From the NCBI RefSeq assembly GCF_026627445.1, contig NZ_JAPNLJ010000029.1, positions 40,946 through 104,945 on the forward strand: a DNA stretch of 64,000 nt. The letters run 5' to 3'. How positions within the stretch are numbered: position 1 is the stretch's first letter; every line of letters starts with the position of its first letter. Both the position numbers and the translations under genes were made by a program. Shown here piece by piece: positions 43,869 to 52,421 of this stretch. The stretch is from Streptomyces sp. H27-H1 (lineage in GTDB: Bacteria; Actinomycetota; Actinomycetes; Streptomycetales; Streptomycetaceae). The notes beneath the pieces are model-generated. The model worked only from the letters and a program-made list of their open reading frames with translations, was not told the origin of the DNA and ran no database searches.

Positions 43869-43927
43869 TTGCACATTGCCGCACTTTCGTTGCGTGGATC
43901 TGTCCTGGATGGTCCTTTGTTGCGCGG
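43869..43927 (-). promoter_or_regulatory. GTTGCG motif cluster upstream of the permease-lrp operon
   Basis: TTGCACATTGCCG (43869-43881), TTTCGTTGCGTGG (43885-43897) and TTTGTTGCGCGG (43916-43927) lie in the 307-bp divergent region between permease and LLM genes. The second shares 12 identical bases with 39359-39370 and the first shares CATTGCCG with 39337-39344, upstream of the amidase. The rest of the interval has TTGACA near 43970 that could serve the LLM operon, but no gene. Confidence 0.55.
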
Positions 43928-44002
43928 GGATGATCGATCCGTGCGCGGCCGATCTCGACCCGCGTTCTTGACACTTCGTCAGATCTGCCGCAGCGTGCCG
44001 CC

Positions 44003-45127
44003 ATGGACCTGGACGTGCTCTACGAGATCGACGTGCCGCGGCCCTGGCGGGGAGCCCACCCGCACGGCCAGCGGGCCGCTGAGCAGCGCGCTTACCGGGA
44101 GGCGGTGGAGCAGATCCGGCTCGCCGACCGGATGGGCTTCCGTACCGTCTGGGCGGTCGAGCACCACTTCCGCGAGGGCCGCTCGCACTGCCCGGCCCCC
44201 GAGGTGCTCCTCGGACACCTCGCGGGGCTCACCGAACAGATCCGGCTGGGCTTCGGCGTGACCCTGACCCCCTTCGCCTTCACCCCGCCGCAGCGCATCG
44301 CGGAGAAGGTCGCCACCGTCGACGTCCTCTCCGGCGGCCGGGTGGAGTGGGGCACGGGCCGGTCCACGCCCATGGAGCAGGCGGCCTTCGGGGTGGACCG
44401 GGAGAAGTCCCGCGACGACTGGCGCGAGGCCATCGAAATCGTGACCGGAATGTGGCGTGAGGAGTACTTCGCGTACAAATCGGAGCGCTTCAGCTTCCCG
44501 CGCCGCATGGTCACCCCCAAGCCGGTGCAGGATCCGCACCCGCCCGCCTGGATGGCGGCCACCTCCCCCGGCTCCGCGGAGGTCGCGGGCGCGCACGGCC
44601 TCGGACTGCTGTCCTTCTCGATCATGCAGCCGCTGGAGGCGATGGCCCGGCAGGTGGCCGCCTACCGGGCCGCGGCCGCCGCCCCGCGCCCGCTCACCGA
44701 CGTCACCACGGACCGGGTCGCCGCCTACACCCTGGTCCACGCCACCCCGCCGCGCACCGACCCCGGCGCCCGGGTCTGGGACTCGGTCGCCTGGTGGTAC
44801 TCCAACCTGGCGCAGTTCACCCTGGACTGGGAGCTGCCGCACCTGAGCCCCGAGGAGCGGGAGCAGACCTTTCCGCTGCTCGCACCGATCCTCCAAGGGA
44901 ACGTACCCGTGAGGGAGTTCAGCGATGGGGACATGATCCTCATCGGGGACGCCGAGACGATCGTCGCGAAGGCCAAACGGTACGCGGACCTCGGCGTCGA
45001 CCAGCTCATCTGCTACGTCCAGTGGGGGTACCTGGAGCACCGGAAGATCCTGCGGACCCTGGAGATCCTGGGCAAGGAAGTCATCCCGGAGCTGGCCCGG
45101 TACGAACCCCGCAAGGACTCCGCGTGA
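44003..45127 (+). CDS. LLM-class flavin-dependent oxidoreductase
   Basis: A 374-residue bacterial luciferase-fold protein. The TIM-barrel segments AVEQIRLADRMGFRTVWAVEHHF, IRLGFGVTLTPFAFTPPQRIAEKVATVDVLSGGRVEWGTGRS and WMAATSPGSAEVAG are typical of FMN- or F420-dependent monooxygenases. The substrate cannot be told. It is the first of three genes joined by 4-bp overlaps with the SDR and SGNH genes, so the products are made together and may act in one pathway. Confidence 0.9.
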   Translation: MDLDVLYEIDVPRPWRGAHPHGQRAAEQRAYREAVEQIRLADRMGFRTVWAVEHHFREGRSHCPAPEVLLGHLAGLTEQIRLGFGVTLTPFAFTPPQRIAEKVATVDVLSGGRVEWGTGRSTPMEQAAFGVDREKSRDDWREAIEIVTGMWREEYFAYKSERFSFPRRMVTPKPVQDPHPPAWMAATSPGSAEVAGAHGLGLLSFSIMQPLEAMARQVAAYRAAAAAPRPLTDVTTDRVAAYTLVHATPPRTDPGARVWDSVAWWYSNLAQFTLDWELPHLSPEEREQTFPLLAPILQGNVPVREFSDGDMILIGDAETIVAKAKRYADLGVDQLICYVQWGYLEHRKILRTLEILGKEVIPELARYEPRKDSA

Positions 45128-46014
45128 GCGGCGGACCCGGGCCCGGCCCCGGACCCGTCGCCGGCGCCTCCGGCGCGGAGACCGGACCGGACGGCGGCCC
45201 CGACAGCGGCCCCGACACCTCGCCCGTCCCCGACTACGCCGCCCTGCACCGCCTCGACGGCCGCGCCCTCGTCCTGCTCGGCGCGGGCAACGGCATCGGC
45301 CGCCAGACCGCGCACGCCCTCGCCGCGGGCGGCGCCCGCGTGCTGTGCGTCGACGTGGACGAGGAGCGCGCCCGGGCTGTCGCCGCCGAGACCGGGGGCG
45401 TCCCGTACTCCGCCGACGTCACGCGGCGCGAAGCCGTGCGGGAGCTCTTCGCCGCGGCCCCGGAGCTGCTCGGCGGCCGCCCGGTCGGCGGGGTCGTCGA
45501 CATCGTCGGCATGGCCCGGTACGCCGCACTGCCCGAGCTGGACGACGCCGGCTGGGACTGGCACTTCGACCTGGTGCTGCGGCACGCCTGGCTGGCCGTG
45601 CAGTACGGCGGTGAGGCCGTCGCCGCGGCCGGTGGCGGCCCCCTGGTCTTCGTCGCCTCCGTCTCCGGGCTCACCGCTGCCCCGCTGCACGCCGCGTACG
45701 GGGCCGCGAAGGCCGGCCTGATCTCTTTGGTGCGCTCGGCGGCGATAGAACTGGGCCCCCGCGGGGTACGCGTCAACGCGGTGGCACCGGGAGTGGTGTG
45801 GACCCCACGGGTCGCCGCCCTGCTGGGCCCCGAGGGGCGGCGGCTCAACGCGGAGAACGCGCCGCTGGGCCGGGTCGCGCAGACCCGGGACATCGCGGCC
45901 GCGCTGTACTTCCTGGCCTCGCCGCAGTCCTCGTACATGACGGGCCAGACGCTGGTGGTGGACGGCGGCGTCGGCGTGAAGTTCCCGTACCCGACGGTCG
46001 GAGGCGCACGATGA
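45124..46014 (+). CDS. Short-chain dehydrogenase/reductase
   Basis: A 296-residue SDR starting at GTG 45124 in a GTGA overlap with the LLM gene. The first 33 residues are Gly/Pro-rich and unlike SDRs, so the enzyme proper begins near LHRLDGRALVLLGAGNGIGRQ (cofactor motif GxxxGxG). ADVTRREAVRELF, the Ser in VASVSGLTA and the Tyr-x3-Lys AYGAAKAGLISLV complete a classical SDR active site. The Asp in LCVDVDEERA suggests NAD preference. It is a classical oxidoreductase of unknown substrate, coupled to LLM and SGNH genes. Confidence 0.88.
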   Translation: MSGGPGPGPGPVAGASGAETGPDGGPDSGPDTSPVPDYAALHRLDGRALVLLGAGNGIGRQTAHALAAGGARVLCVDVDEERARAVAAETGGVPYSADVTRREAVRELFAAAPELLGGRPVGGVVDIVGMARYAALPELDDAGWDWHFDLVLRHAWLAVQYGGEAVAAAGGGPLVFVASVSGLTAAPLHAAYGAAKAGLISLVRSAAIELGPRGVRVNAVAPGVVWTPRVAALLGPEGRRLNAENAPLGRVAQTRDIAAALYFLASPQSSYMTGQTLVVDGGVGVKFPYPTVGGAR

Positions 46015-47129
46015 GCACACGGGGAGCCGGACCGGACGCGATCGCGGACACGGTTTCGGACGCGGACGCGCACGCACACGCGAACACGGACACGGTCGCG
46101 CTCGCGCTCGCGGACACAGCCGTGCTCGCGGACGGCGGGCAGTGGCTGGACCCCGGGCCCTTCCTGCGCGGTGTGGCCTGGCTGGACGGGGGCCGCCCGG
46201 TGCGTGCCGACCCGGCCGACACCATGCGACTGCCCTGGGACACCGGCGAGCGGGCCACCCTGCCCATCGGGGTGCGCCTGGAATTCACCGCGCCCGGCGC
46301 CCGGGCGGTGGAGATCCGCTACCGGGCGACCGTGCCCGGCCCCACCGACGCGCTGCGCGACCTCGCGCACGGGTTCGCCCTGTGGGACCGGCACGGGGTG
46401 GTCAGCGAGCTGTACACCGAGCCGGCCGCCGAGGCCGTCGTACGCATCGAACTGCCGGGCGATTCCGGCCCGTTCACCGTCCACCCGCCCGAGACGCAGT
46501 CCCCGCTGATCCTCGGCGTGCGCGGGATCGGCGGCCCCGTCTCCCCCGCGCCGCCCACCACCCGCTGGGTGGTGCACGGCGACTCCATCACCGAGGGCTG
46601 GTGGTCCACCCGGCCCGCACACGGCTGGCCCTCGGTGGCCGGACGCGCGCTCGGCTGGGACACCGTCAACCTCGGCTACGCGGGCGCCGCGCGCGGGGAG
46701 CTGGCCTGCGCCGAACAGATCGCCGGACTGCCCGCCGACGCCCTCACCCTCGCCTTCGGCACCAACTGCTGGTCCCGCGTGCCCTTTTCGGCCCCGCTCC
46801 TGTACGAGACCACCCGCGCGTTCCTCGAACTGGTCCGCCAGGGCCACCCCCGGACACCGCTGCTCCTCCTCTCCCCCGTGCTGCGCCCCGACGCGGAGCG
46901 CACCCCGAACAAGCTGGGCGCCACCCTGGGCGCCCTGCGCGACGCGATGGAGCGCGCCACCCGGGAGCGGATCGCCGCCGGGGACGAACGGCTGGTCCTG
47001 CTGCCGGGGCGGGAGCTGCTGGGCCCCGAACACTTGGCGGACGGCCTGCACCCCAACGACACCGGACACCGCACGCTCGGCCTCGCTGTGGCCACGGCCA
47101 TGAAGCGGGCCGGGTTCAGCGACAGGTGA
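46011..47129 (+). CDS. SGNH/GDSL hydrolase with N-terminal carbohydrate-esterase-like beta domain
   Basis: A 372-residue protein starting at ATG 46011 (ATGA overlap with the SDR). The N-terminal 30 residues are Ala/Asp/His/Thr low-complexity. A beta domain follows (about 40-180), then an SGNH hydrolase with block I VVHGDSITEGWWS, the Gly in NLGYAGAARGE, the Asn in LAFGTNCWS and block V LADGLHPNDTGH. All four catalytic blocks are present. The enzyme should hydrolyse an ester or acetyl group. There is no signal peptide, so it acts in the cytoplasm with its operon partners. Confidence 0.87.
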   Translation: MSTRGAGPDAIADTVSDADAHAHANTDTVALALADTAVLADGGQWLDPGPFLRGVAWLDGGRPVRADPADTMRLPWDTGERATLPIGVRLEFTAPGARAVEIRYRATVPGPTDALRDLAHGFALWDRHGVVSELYTEPAAEAVVRIELPGDSGPFTVHPPETQSPLILGVRGIGGPVSPAPPTTRWVVHGDSITEGWWSTRPAHGWPSVAGRALGWDTVNLGYAGAARGELACAEQIAGLPADALTLAFGTNCWSRVPFSAPLLYETTRAFLELVRQGHPRTPLLLLSPVLRPDAERTPNKLGATLGALRDAMERATRERIAAGDERLVLLPGRELLGPEHLADGLHPNDTGHRTLGLAVATAMKRAGFSDR

Positions 47130-47258
47130 GTGAAACAGCCCACATCGGAGGAATTGAACAGACCGGCTCCAACGAGGCGTGTCCTGCGCACAGTTGCCGC
47201 CGCTCCACTCGAAGGGTGCGGCGACGCGGGCAAGGACACACACGTGGGAGAGACCAAG

Positions 47259-48239
47259 ATGGGCATCAAGCGCGGAACCACCCTGGCAGCCGTGGCGGTC
47301 GTCGCCGCACTCACCGCGACCGCGTGCGGCGGGAACGACACGGCGGGCGACACCACCAAGCCGGTTGGAGCGGTCGCCGCCTCCCAGGCGCCCGTCCCGG
47401 GCGACGGCTACGGCGCCGGCTACGGCTCCGACGCCGCTGCGTCCGACACCGACACCGACGCCGACGCGGACCCCGACGCCGCCGCCGAGCCCGCCGGGCA
47501 ACTTGCCATCACACAGGACGACAAGCTGGGATCCGTCCTCACCGACAGTGCGGGCCTCACCCTCTACCGCTTCGACAAGGACACCGCGAAGCCGTCGAAG
47601 TCCGCCTGCGACGGGGACTGCGCGAAGACCTGGCCGGTGGTCGCGGCCGGCGACGCCACCGCCGCGGCGGGCACGGACCCGGCGCTGCTGGGCGAGGTCG
47701 TCCGCACCGACGGCAGCAAGCAGCTGACGGTGGCGGGCTGGCCCGTGTACCGGTACAGCAAGGACGCCGAGGCGGGCGACACCAACGGGCAGGGGGTCGG
47801 CGGCACCTGGTTCGCGGCGGCCCCCGACGGCAAGAAGGCGGCGAAGGCGGCCGCCGCGCCCGGCGGCGCGGACCGGGCGGCAAGCGCGCTGACCGTGGCC
47901 GAGGACCCGAAGCTCGGCAACCACATCGTCGACGGCAACGGGATGACCGTCTACCGGTTCAAGCCCGACACCGCATGGCCCATGGTCTCCAAGTGCGAGG
48001 GCGACTGCGTGGCCAAGTGGCCGGTCGTACCGCCGGTGGACCGGGCCGACACCAAGGGGATCATCGAGAAGAACTACCTGGTGCTCGACCGGCCCGACGG
48101 CAAGAAGCAGCAGACGGTGAACTGCTGGCCCGTCTACACCTTCACCGGCGACAAGAAGGCCGGCGACATCAACGGCCAGGGCGTCGGCGGCACCTGGTAC
48201 GCGGTCGCCCCCGACGGAAAGCTCATCACCGTCCAGTAG
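47259..48239 (+). CDS. SCO0930-family lipoprotein
   Basis: A 326-residue lipoprotein from ATG 47259. A short basic start and hydrophobic stretch (TTLAAVAVVAALTATAC) end in a lipobox with the modified Cys about 22 residues in. An Asp/Ala-rich linker is followed by two pairs of lipoprotein_15-type (DUF/COG4315) repeats. Landmarks are LTLYRFDKDTAKPSKSACDG with CAKTWPVV, and the parallel MTVYRFKPDT, CEGDCVAKWPVV and GVGGTWYAVAPDG. The function is unknown. A TTG 47155 start with a perfect GGAGG exists in frame, but would bury the lipobox 57 residues in. Confidence 0.87.
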   Translation: MGIKRGTTLAAVAVVAALTATACGGNDTAGDTTKPVGAVAASQAPVPGDGYGAGYGSDAAASDTDTDADADPDAAAEPAGQLAITQDDKLGSVLTDSAGLTLYRFDKDTAKPSKSACDGDCAKTWPVVAAGDATAAAGTDPALLGEVVRTDGSKQLTVAGWPVYRYSKDAEAGDTNGQGVGGTWFAAAPDGKKAAKAAAAPGGADRAASALTVAEDPKLGNHIVDGNGMTVYRFKPDTAWPMVSKCEGDCVAKWPVVPPVDRADTKGIIEKNYLVLDRPDGKKQQTVNCWPVYTFTGDKKAGDINGQGVGGTWYAVAPDGKLITVQ

Positions 48240-48276
48240 TCCGGTCGGGAAGACCGGCCCCGTAGACCAACCGACC

Positions 48277-48318
48277 GCGCGGCCCCCGCCTCCGCTCCCC
48301 CCGGGGCGGGGGCCGCGC
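48277..48318 (+). terminator. Strong terminator after the lipoprotein gene
   Basis: GCGCGGCCCCCGCC (48277-48290) pairs perfectly with GGCGGGGGCCGCGC (48305-48318), 14 bp with a 14-nt loop, followed by CCTTTT. It ends the lipoprotein transcript 37 bp after its stop. Confidence 0.88.
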
Positions 48319-48358
48319 ACCTTTTCGCCCCGGACGAGGGGAACCTAGAATCCGCCTC

Positions 48359-49216
48359 ATGCTGCGCGTACTGGCCGTCGACGACGAGAAGCCCCTACTC
48401 GAAGAGCTCCTCTACCTGCTGCGCTCCGACCCCCGGGTGCTCAGCGCCGAGGGTGCCTCGGACGCCACCGAGGCGCTGCGCCGGATCACCCGGGCGGTGG
48501 AGGGCGGCCCGGACGGGGCCGACGGCATCGACGTGGTCTTCCTCGACATCCACATGGCGGGGCTGACCGGGCTGGACATCGCCCGGCTGCTGGCCGGATT
48601 CGCGCGGCCGCCCCTGATCGTGTTCGTCACCGCGCACGAGGGGTTCGCCGTCCAGGCCTTCGATCTCAAGGCCGTGGACTACGTACTCAAGCCGGTGCGG
48701 CCGGAGCGGCTGGCCGAGGCCGTGCGGCGGGCCTGGACCCAGTCCGGCCGGGCCGGGGCGCAGCCCGCCGGAGCCGTGCCCGCCGGGTCCGTGCCCGCCG
48801 CAACGGCGGGCCGCCCGGCCGCCGCCGAGACCCCCGGGGCCCCCGTCGCGGCGGCCGCCGCCCGCGGCGCGGACCGCACGCCCGATCAGATCGCCGTCGA
48901 ACTGGGCGGCGTCACCCGCTTCGTGGCGATCGCGGACATCACGTACGTGGAGGCCCAGGGCGACTACGCCCGGCTGCACACCGACGAGGGCGCCAGCCAT
49001 CTGGTCCGGATACCCCTGGCCACACTGGAGGAACGGTGGGCGGCACGCGGGTTCGTCCGCATCCACCGACGCCACCTGGTGGCCCTGGCCCGCATCGACG
49101 AACTCCGCCTGGACTCCGGAACCACCACGGTCCGCGTCGGCCCGGCCGAACTCCAGGTGAGCCGCCGCCACGCACGCGAACTACGAGACCTGCTGACCCG
49201 CCGGGCAATGGGCTGA
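48359..49216 (+). CDS. LytR/AlgR-type response regulator
   Basis: A 285-residue regulator. The receiver domain (1-125) has the acidic pair VDDE, the phosphorylation site VVFLDIHMAG (Asp63), the Thr in VFVTAHE and the Lys in YVLKPV. A Pro/Ala linker of about 45 residues follows. A LytTR DNA-binding domain (about 178-283) contains YVEAQGDYARLHT and GFVRIHRRHLVALARIDEL. Its partner is very likely the LytS-type kinase at 52401, separated by three genes. Targets may include the symporter between them. Confidence 0.92.
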   Translation: MLRVLAVDDEKPLLEELLYLLRSDPRVLSAEGASDATEALRRITRAVEGGPDGADGIDVVFLDIHMAGLTGLDIARLLAGFARPPLIVFVTAHEGFAVQAFDLKAVDYVLKPVRPERLAEAVRRAWTQSGRAGAQPAGAVPAGSVPAATAGRPAAAETPGAPVAAAAARGADRTPDQIAVELGGVTRFVAIADITYVEAQGDYARLHTDEGASHLVRIPLATLEERWAARGFVRIHRRHLVALARIDELRLDSGTTTVRVGPAELQVSRRHARELRDLLTRRAMG

Positions 49217-49372
49217 CCAGCCACTCCGACCGGTCCGACTGGTTCCACCGCCCGCCGGGGCGCCGCGATCCACGGCCGAAGCCGGCGCCGAGCACACCGA
49301 CTGGGTCGCGTACTCCAGCAGTACCCCGTTCCGCCGGCGCCGCACGTCCGGGCCGCCGTTGCATCCCTGCTG

Positions 49373-49702
49373 GTGTTTGTCCTGCTCGCAGGGATGAACT
49401 CGCCGCTCACGTTCCCACGGTCGATCGGTTCGGTGGAGGCACAACGTCGAAGTGCGGTCGACGGCAGACCGATCGTCTACTGGCGGTCGGGTTGTAAGTA
49501 CTGCCTGCGCCTGCGCATCCGGCTGGGGCGCAGCGCCCATCGGCTTCATTGGGTCGACATCTGGCGCGACCCGGCTGGGGCGGCGGCGGTGAGGGCAGCC
49601 AACGATGGCGACGAGACCGTGCCGACCGTCGTGGTGGCGGGCCTGCCGCATGTGAACCCCGACCCCAAATGGCTGCGCGGACAGCTCCCCCGATCCACGT
49701 GA
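49373..49702 (+). CDS. Glutaredoxin/mycoredoxin-like protein, probably N-terminally eroded
   Basis: A 109-residue thioredoxin-fold protein. The active site is VYWRSGCKYCLRLRIRLG (CKYC where mycoredoxins have CPYC), with the cis-Pro in DETVPTVVVAG and NPDPKWLRGQL at the end. Before it is one membrane helix (LLVFVLLAGMNSPLTFP). In the homologues I recall, a longer membrane-spanning N-terminus precedes this. In-frame sequence continues upstream of GTG 49373 without a start codon I trust. It would reduce mixed disulphides with mycothiol near the membrane. Its reality as an expressed gene is less certain. Confidence 0.6.
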   Translation: MFVLLAGMNSPLTFPRSIGSVEAQRRSAVDGRPIVYWRSGCKYCLRLRIRLGRSAHRLHWVDIWRDPAGAAAVRAANDGDETVPTVVVAGLPHVNPDPKWLRGQLPRST

Positions 49703-50140
49703 TGGAGAGCAGCGCACCGATCCCAGGGCTCCGCAACATCGGACGATGATCCACTCCGCCCGGGAAAGCACGGCCTACCGGGAGAGCACGCCGCCTGTCG
49801 ACGTAGACGGGGACGAACGGGACCCCCGTACCACCACCATGAGGCCACGGGCTGCGCGGATTCCAGGGATGGACCGGCATCCCGGTCCCGGCGGTGATCC
49901 GCCGTCCTGGCGGTCGCGGCCTTCGGTGACCGCGTGCTCCAGGCCGATGCGGGGGTGATCCGGCCAGGGCCGTGTCGTCGGGGGTTGACCGGCGACCGTC
50001 CGGCGCGCGGGCGAGCCGTTCACCGTGCGGGGAGGGGCGTACGGCGATCCGCCCGGGCCGTCGGCCGCAGCGGTGGCCGGGCGGTGTGTCCGGGCGGGCG
50101 GGCGCGCGTATCGTGGATCTTCCGCCCCGGGAGGAAGCAG
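49703..50140. other. Intergenic region, 438 bp, no gene recognised
   Basis: Frames on both strands here give Arg/Pro/Gly-rich translations with no family resemblance and no good ribosome sites. The sequence is somewhat less biased in third positions than the flanking genes and may be decayed coding DNA. The last 30 bp carry the ribosome site for the gene at 50141. Confidence 0.4.
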
Positions 50141-50416
50141 ATGTCCGAAATCCAGGCGCTGCTGGACGCGTTGACCGGACTGCCCCGCAACCGTCCGGCC
50201 GGTCCCGCCGAGGCCGAGGTGCTGCTGGCCCGCCTGCGGAGCGCGGCCGCGCGCTGGGCCGACGTACTGTACGAGGCCCACGAGGGCGTGTACGGGCACC
50301 TGCCGCCCCGGGCCGAGGCGGCGCTGACGCTGGCCTTCCGGCGCGCCGAGGAATCGTATGTGGAACTGGAGATCGCCCTGCGGGACTGCGCGGAGCACCG
50401 CGATCCCGCGCGCTGA
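50141..50416 (+). CDS. Small hypothetical helical protein
   Basis: A 91-residue protein starting at ATG 50141 behind a strong GGGAGGAAG ribosome site. It is almost wholly helical and charged (EAEVLLARLRSAAARWADVLYEAHEG, then AALTLAFRRAEESYVELEIALRDC), with a single Cys near the end and no membrane segment. I do not recognise a family. It precedes the symporter gene by 117 bp on the same strand and lies between the two halves of the LytS/LytR system. Confidence 0.65.
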   Translation: MSEIQALLDALTGLPRNRPAGPAEAEVLLARLRSAAARWADVLYEAHEGVYGHLPPRAEAALTLAFRRAEESYVELEIALRDCAEHRDPAR

Positions 50417-50533
50417 GCCGTATCCGGCCTGACCTGTGAGCGGGCCTTTTGCCCGGTCCGGGGGCGTGCGTAGACTCCCGTGACCCCGACGCACGCGCAG
50501 GGCCGCGCCCGTACCCAGTCGAAGGACCCGCCG

Positions 50534-52309
50534 GTGAACCAGACGTACGCGCTGACCGCGGTCGCCGTCGTCGTCCTGGTCACCGTGCTGGTCGGCGCGC
50601 TGGGTCTGCGGATCTCCCGGACCACCTCGGACTTCTACGTGGCCTCGCGCACGGTCGGGCCGCGCCTCAACGCGGCGGCCATCGGCGGCGAGTACCTCTC
50701 GGCGGCCTCGTTCCTCGGCGTGGCAGGGCTGGTGCTGCTCCAGGGGCCGCAGATGCTCTGGTACCCGGTGGGCTACACCGCCGGGTACCTCGTGCTGCTG
50801 GTGCTGGTCGCGGCCCCGCTGCGCCGCTCGGGCGCGTACACCCTGCCCGACTTCGCCGAGGCCCGGCTCGAATCGCGGGCGGTGCGCCGGATCGCGGTGC
50901 TGTTCGTACTGGGCGTCGGCTGGCTGTACCTGCTGCCGCAACTCCAGGGCGCGGGGCTGACCCTGGAGATCCTGACCGGGGCCCCGCACTGGGCGGGCGG
51001 GGTGGTCGTCGCCTGTGTGGTGACGGCGGCGGTCGCGGCCGGCGGGATGCGGTCCATCACCTTCGTGCAGGCCTTCCAGTACTGGCTGAAGTTCACCGCC
51101 CTGCTGGTGCCCGCGTTCTTCCTGCTGGCGGCCTGGGCGGGGGACGGCGCCCCGCGCGCCTCCTTCGACGCCCCGGCGGTGTTCCGCGAGTACACCGCCG
51201 TCACGCTGGCCGAGGACGTACGGCTGTCGCTGGACGCGCCGCTGACGGTGACGGTGACCGGGCAGGTGGACGGGCGGACGTACACGGGGCAGTCCGTGAC
51301 CCTCGGCGCCGGGCAGCATTCCGTACGGGCGCACGCGCGACTGGAGTTCGCCCCGCACTCCGCGGTGCCGGAGAGCCGGGTGGAGGCCGGACCCGGCGTG
51401 TCGAGCTGGTCGGAGCCGATGTCGGGGGACCGCCCGGAGCTGCGGCTGTACGCGACGTACGGGCTGATCCTGGCCACGTTCCTCGGGACGATGGGACTGC
51501 CCCACGTGGCGGTGCGCTTCTACACGAGCCCGAACGGGCGGGTGGCGCGGCGCACCACGCTGGTGGTGCTCGGGCTGGTCGGCGCCTTCTACCTGCTGCC
51601 GCCGGTGTACGGGGTGCTGGGCCGGATCTACGTCCCGGAGCTGGCCCTGACCGGGGAGGCGGACGCGGCGGTGCTGGTACTGCCGGCCCGGATGGTGGGC
51701 GGGCTCGCCGGGGAGCTGCTGGGGGCGCTGCTGGCGGGGGGCGCGTTCGCGGCGTTCCTGTCGACGGCGTCGGGGCTGACGATGGCGGTGGCGGGCGTGC
51801 TGCACCAGGACGTGCTGCCTTCGCACGGGGTGCGCAGTTTCCGGATCTCGGTGCTGGTGGCGATCCTGGTGCCGCTGGCCGGGAGCGTGGCGGTGACCGA
51901 GGTGCCGGTGGCGGACGCGGTGGGGCTGGCGTTCGCCGTGTCGGCGTCCTCGTTCTGTCCGCTGCTGGTCCTGGGGATCTGGTGGCGGGGGCTGACGCCG
52001 CCGGGAGCGGTGGCCGGGCTGGTGACGGGGGGCGGGGCGGCGCTGGGTGCGGTGCTCGCGACGCGGGCCGGGCTGGCTCCGGCGGGCTGGGCGAACACGC
52101 TGCTGGCGTGGCCGGCGGTGTGGTCGGTCCCGCTGGGCTTCCTGACGATGGTGGGGGTGTCGATGGGTACGCGCGGGCGGATCCCGCCGGGCACGGCGGC
52201 GACGCTGGCCCGGCTCCACCTCCCGGAGGACCTGGCGGAGTCGGCCCCCGCAGGTGGCGCAGGCGGGGGCGGCTCCGCCACGACCTCCGGGAAGGGCGGT
52301 GCTCTGTGA
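50534..52309 (+). CDS. Sodium:solute symporter family protein (cation acetate symporter-like)
   Basis: A 591-residue membrane protein starting at GTG 50534 behind GAAGGA. The SSF signature is visible in TTSDFYVASRTVGPRLNAAAIGGEYLSAASFLG and FLGTMGLPHVAVRFYTSPNGRVARR, which match the ActP/DhlC branch that imports acetate or other short carboxylates. An insert of about 100 polar residues (from GDGAPRASFDAP to SGDRPELRLYA) separates two membrane helices and should form an extracytoplasmic domain. The kinase gene follows after 91 bp. The context suggests the symporter is part of, or controlled by, the LytS/LytR-type sensor system. Confidence 0.9.
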   Translation: MNQTYALTAVAVVVLVTVLVGALGLRISRTTSDFYVASRTVGPRLNAAAIGGEYLSAASFLGVAGLVLLQGPQMLWYPVGYTAGYLVLLVLVAAPLRRSGAYTLPDFAEARLESRAVRRIAVLFVLGVGWLYLLPQLQGAGLTLEILTGAPHWAGGVVVACVVTAAVAAGGMRSITFVQAFQYWLKFTALLVPAFFLLAAWAGDGAPRASFDAPAVFREYTAVTLAEDVRLSLDAPLTVTVTGQVDGRTYTGQSVTLGAGQHSVRAHARLEFAPHSAVPESRVEAGPGVSSWSEPMSGDRPELRLYATYGLILATFLGTMGLPHVAVRFYTSPNGRVARRTTLVVLGLVGAFYLLPPVYGVLGRIYVPELALTGEADAAVLVLPARMVGGLAGELLGALLAGGAFAAFLSTASGLTMAVAGVLHQDVLPSHGVRSFRISVLVAILVPLAGSVAVTEVPVADAVGLAFAVSASSFCPLLVLGIWWRGLTPPGAVAGLVTGGGAALGAVLATRAGLAPAGWANTLLAWPAVWSVPLGFLTMVGVSMGTRGRIPPGTAATLARLHLPEDLAESAPAGGAGGGGSATTSGKGGAL

Positions 52310-52364
52310 CCGGAGCAGCACACCGGGTCGAGAGCGGTGCTCTCGCCCGGGGGCGGCAGACCAC

Positions 52365-52421
52365 GACCGGAGCACTGCTCTCGACCAAGGACGGCACACC
52401 ATGACCGGAGCACTGCTCTCG
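52365..52421 (+). repeat. Exact 19-bp direct repeat at the kinase start
   Basis: GACCGGAGCACTGCTCTCG occurs at 52365-52383 and 52403-52421, 38 bp apart. A partial copy, GACCGGAGCA, overlaps the symporter stop near 52309. The second copy covers the kinase start codon region. Confidence 0.85.

Noticed and set aside
47150..47184. ECF-sigma promoter (GGAAT with a downstream CGTGT) before the lipoprotein gene
   Set aside because: Spacing and -10 do not fit a known consensus, and the GGAGGAA is equally explained as a ribosome site remnant.
45234..48320. Minus-strand frame of about 1000 codons opposite the SDR, SGNH and lipoprotein genes
   Set aside because: Shadow frame; the opposite strand has three coherent proteins with motifs and overlapping starts.
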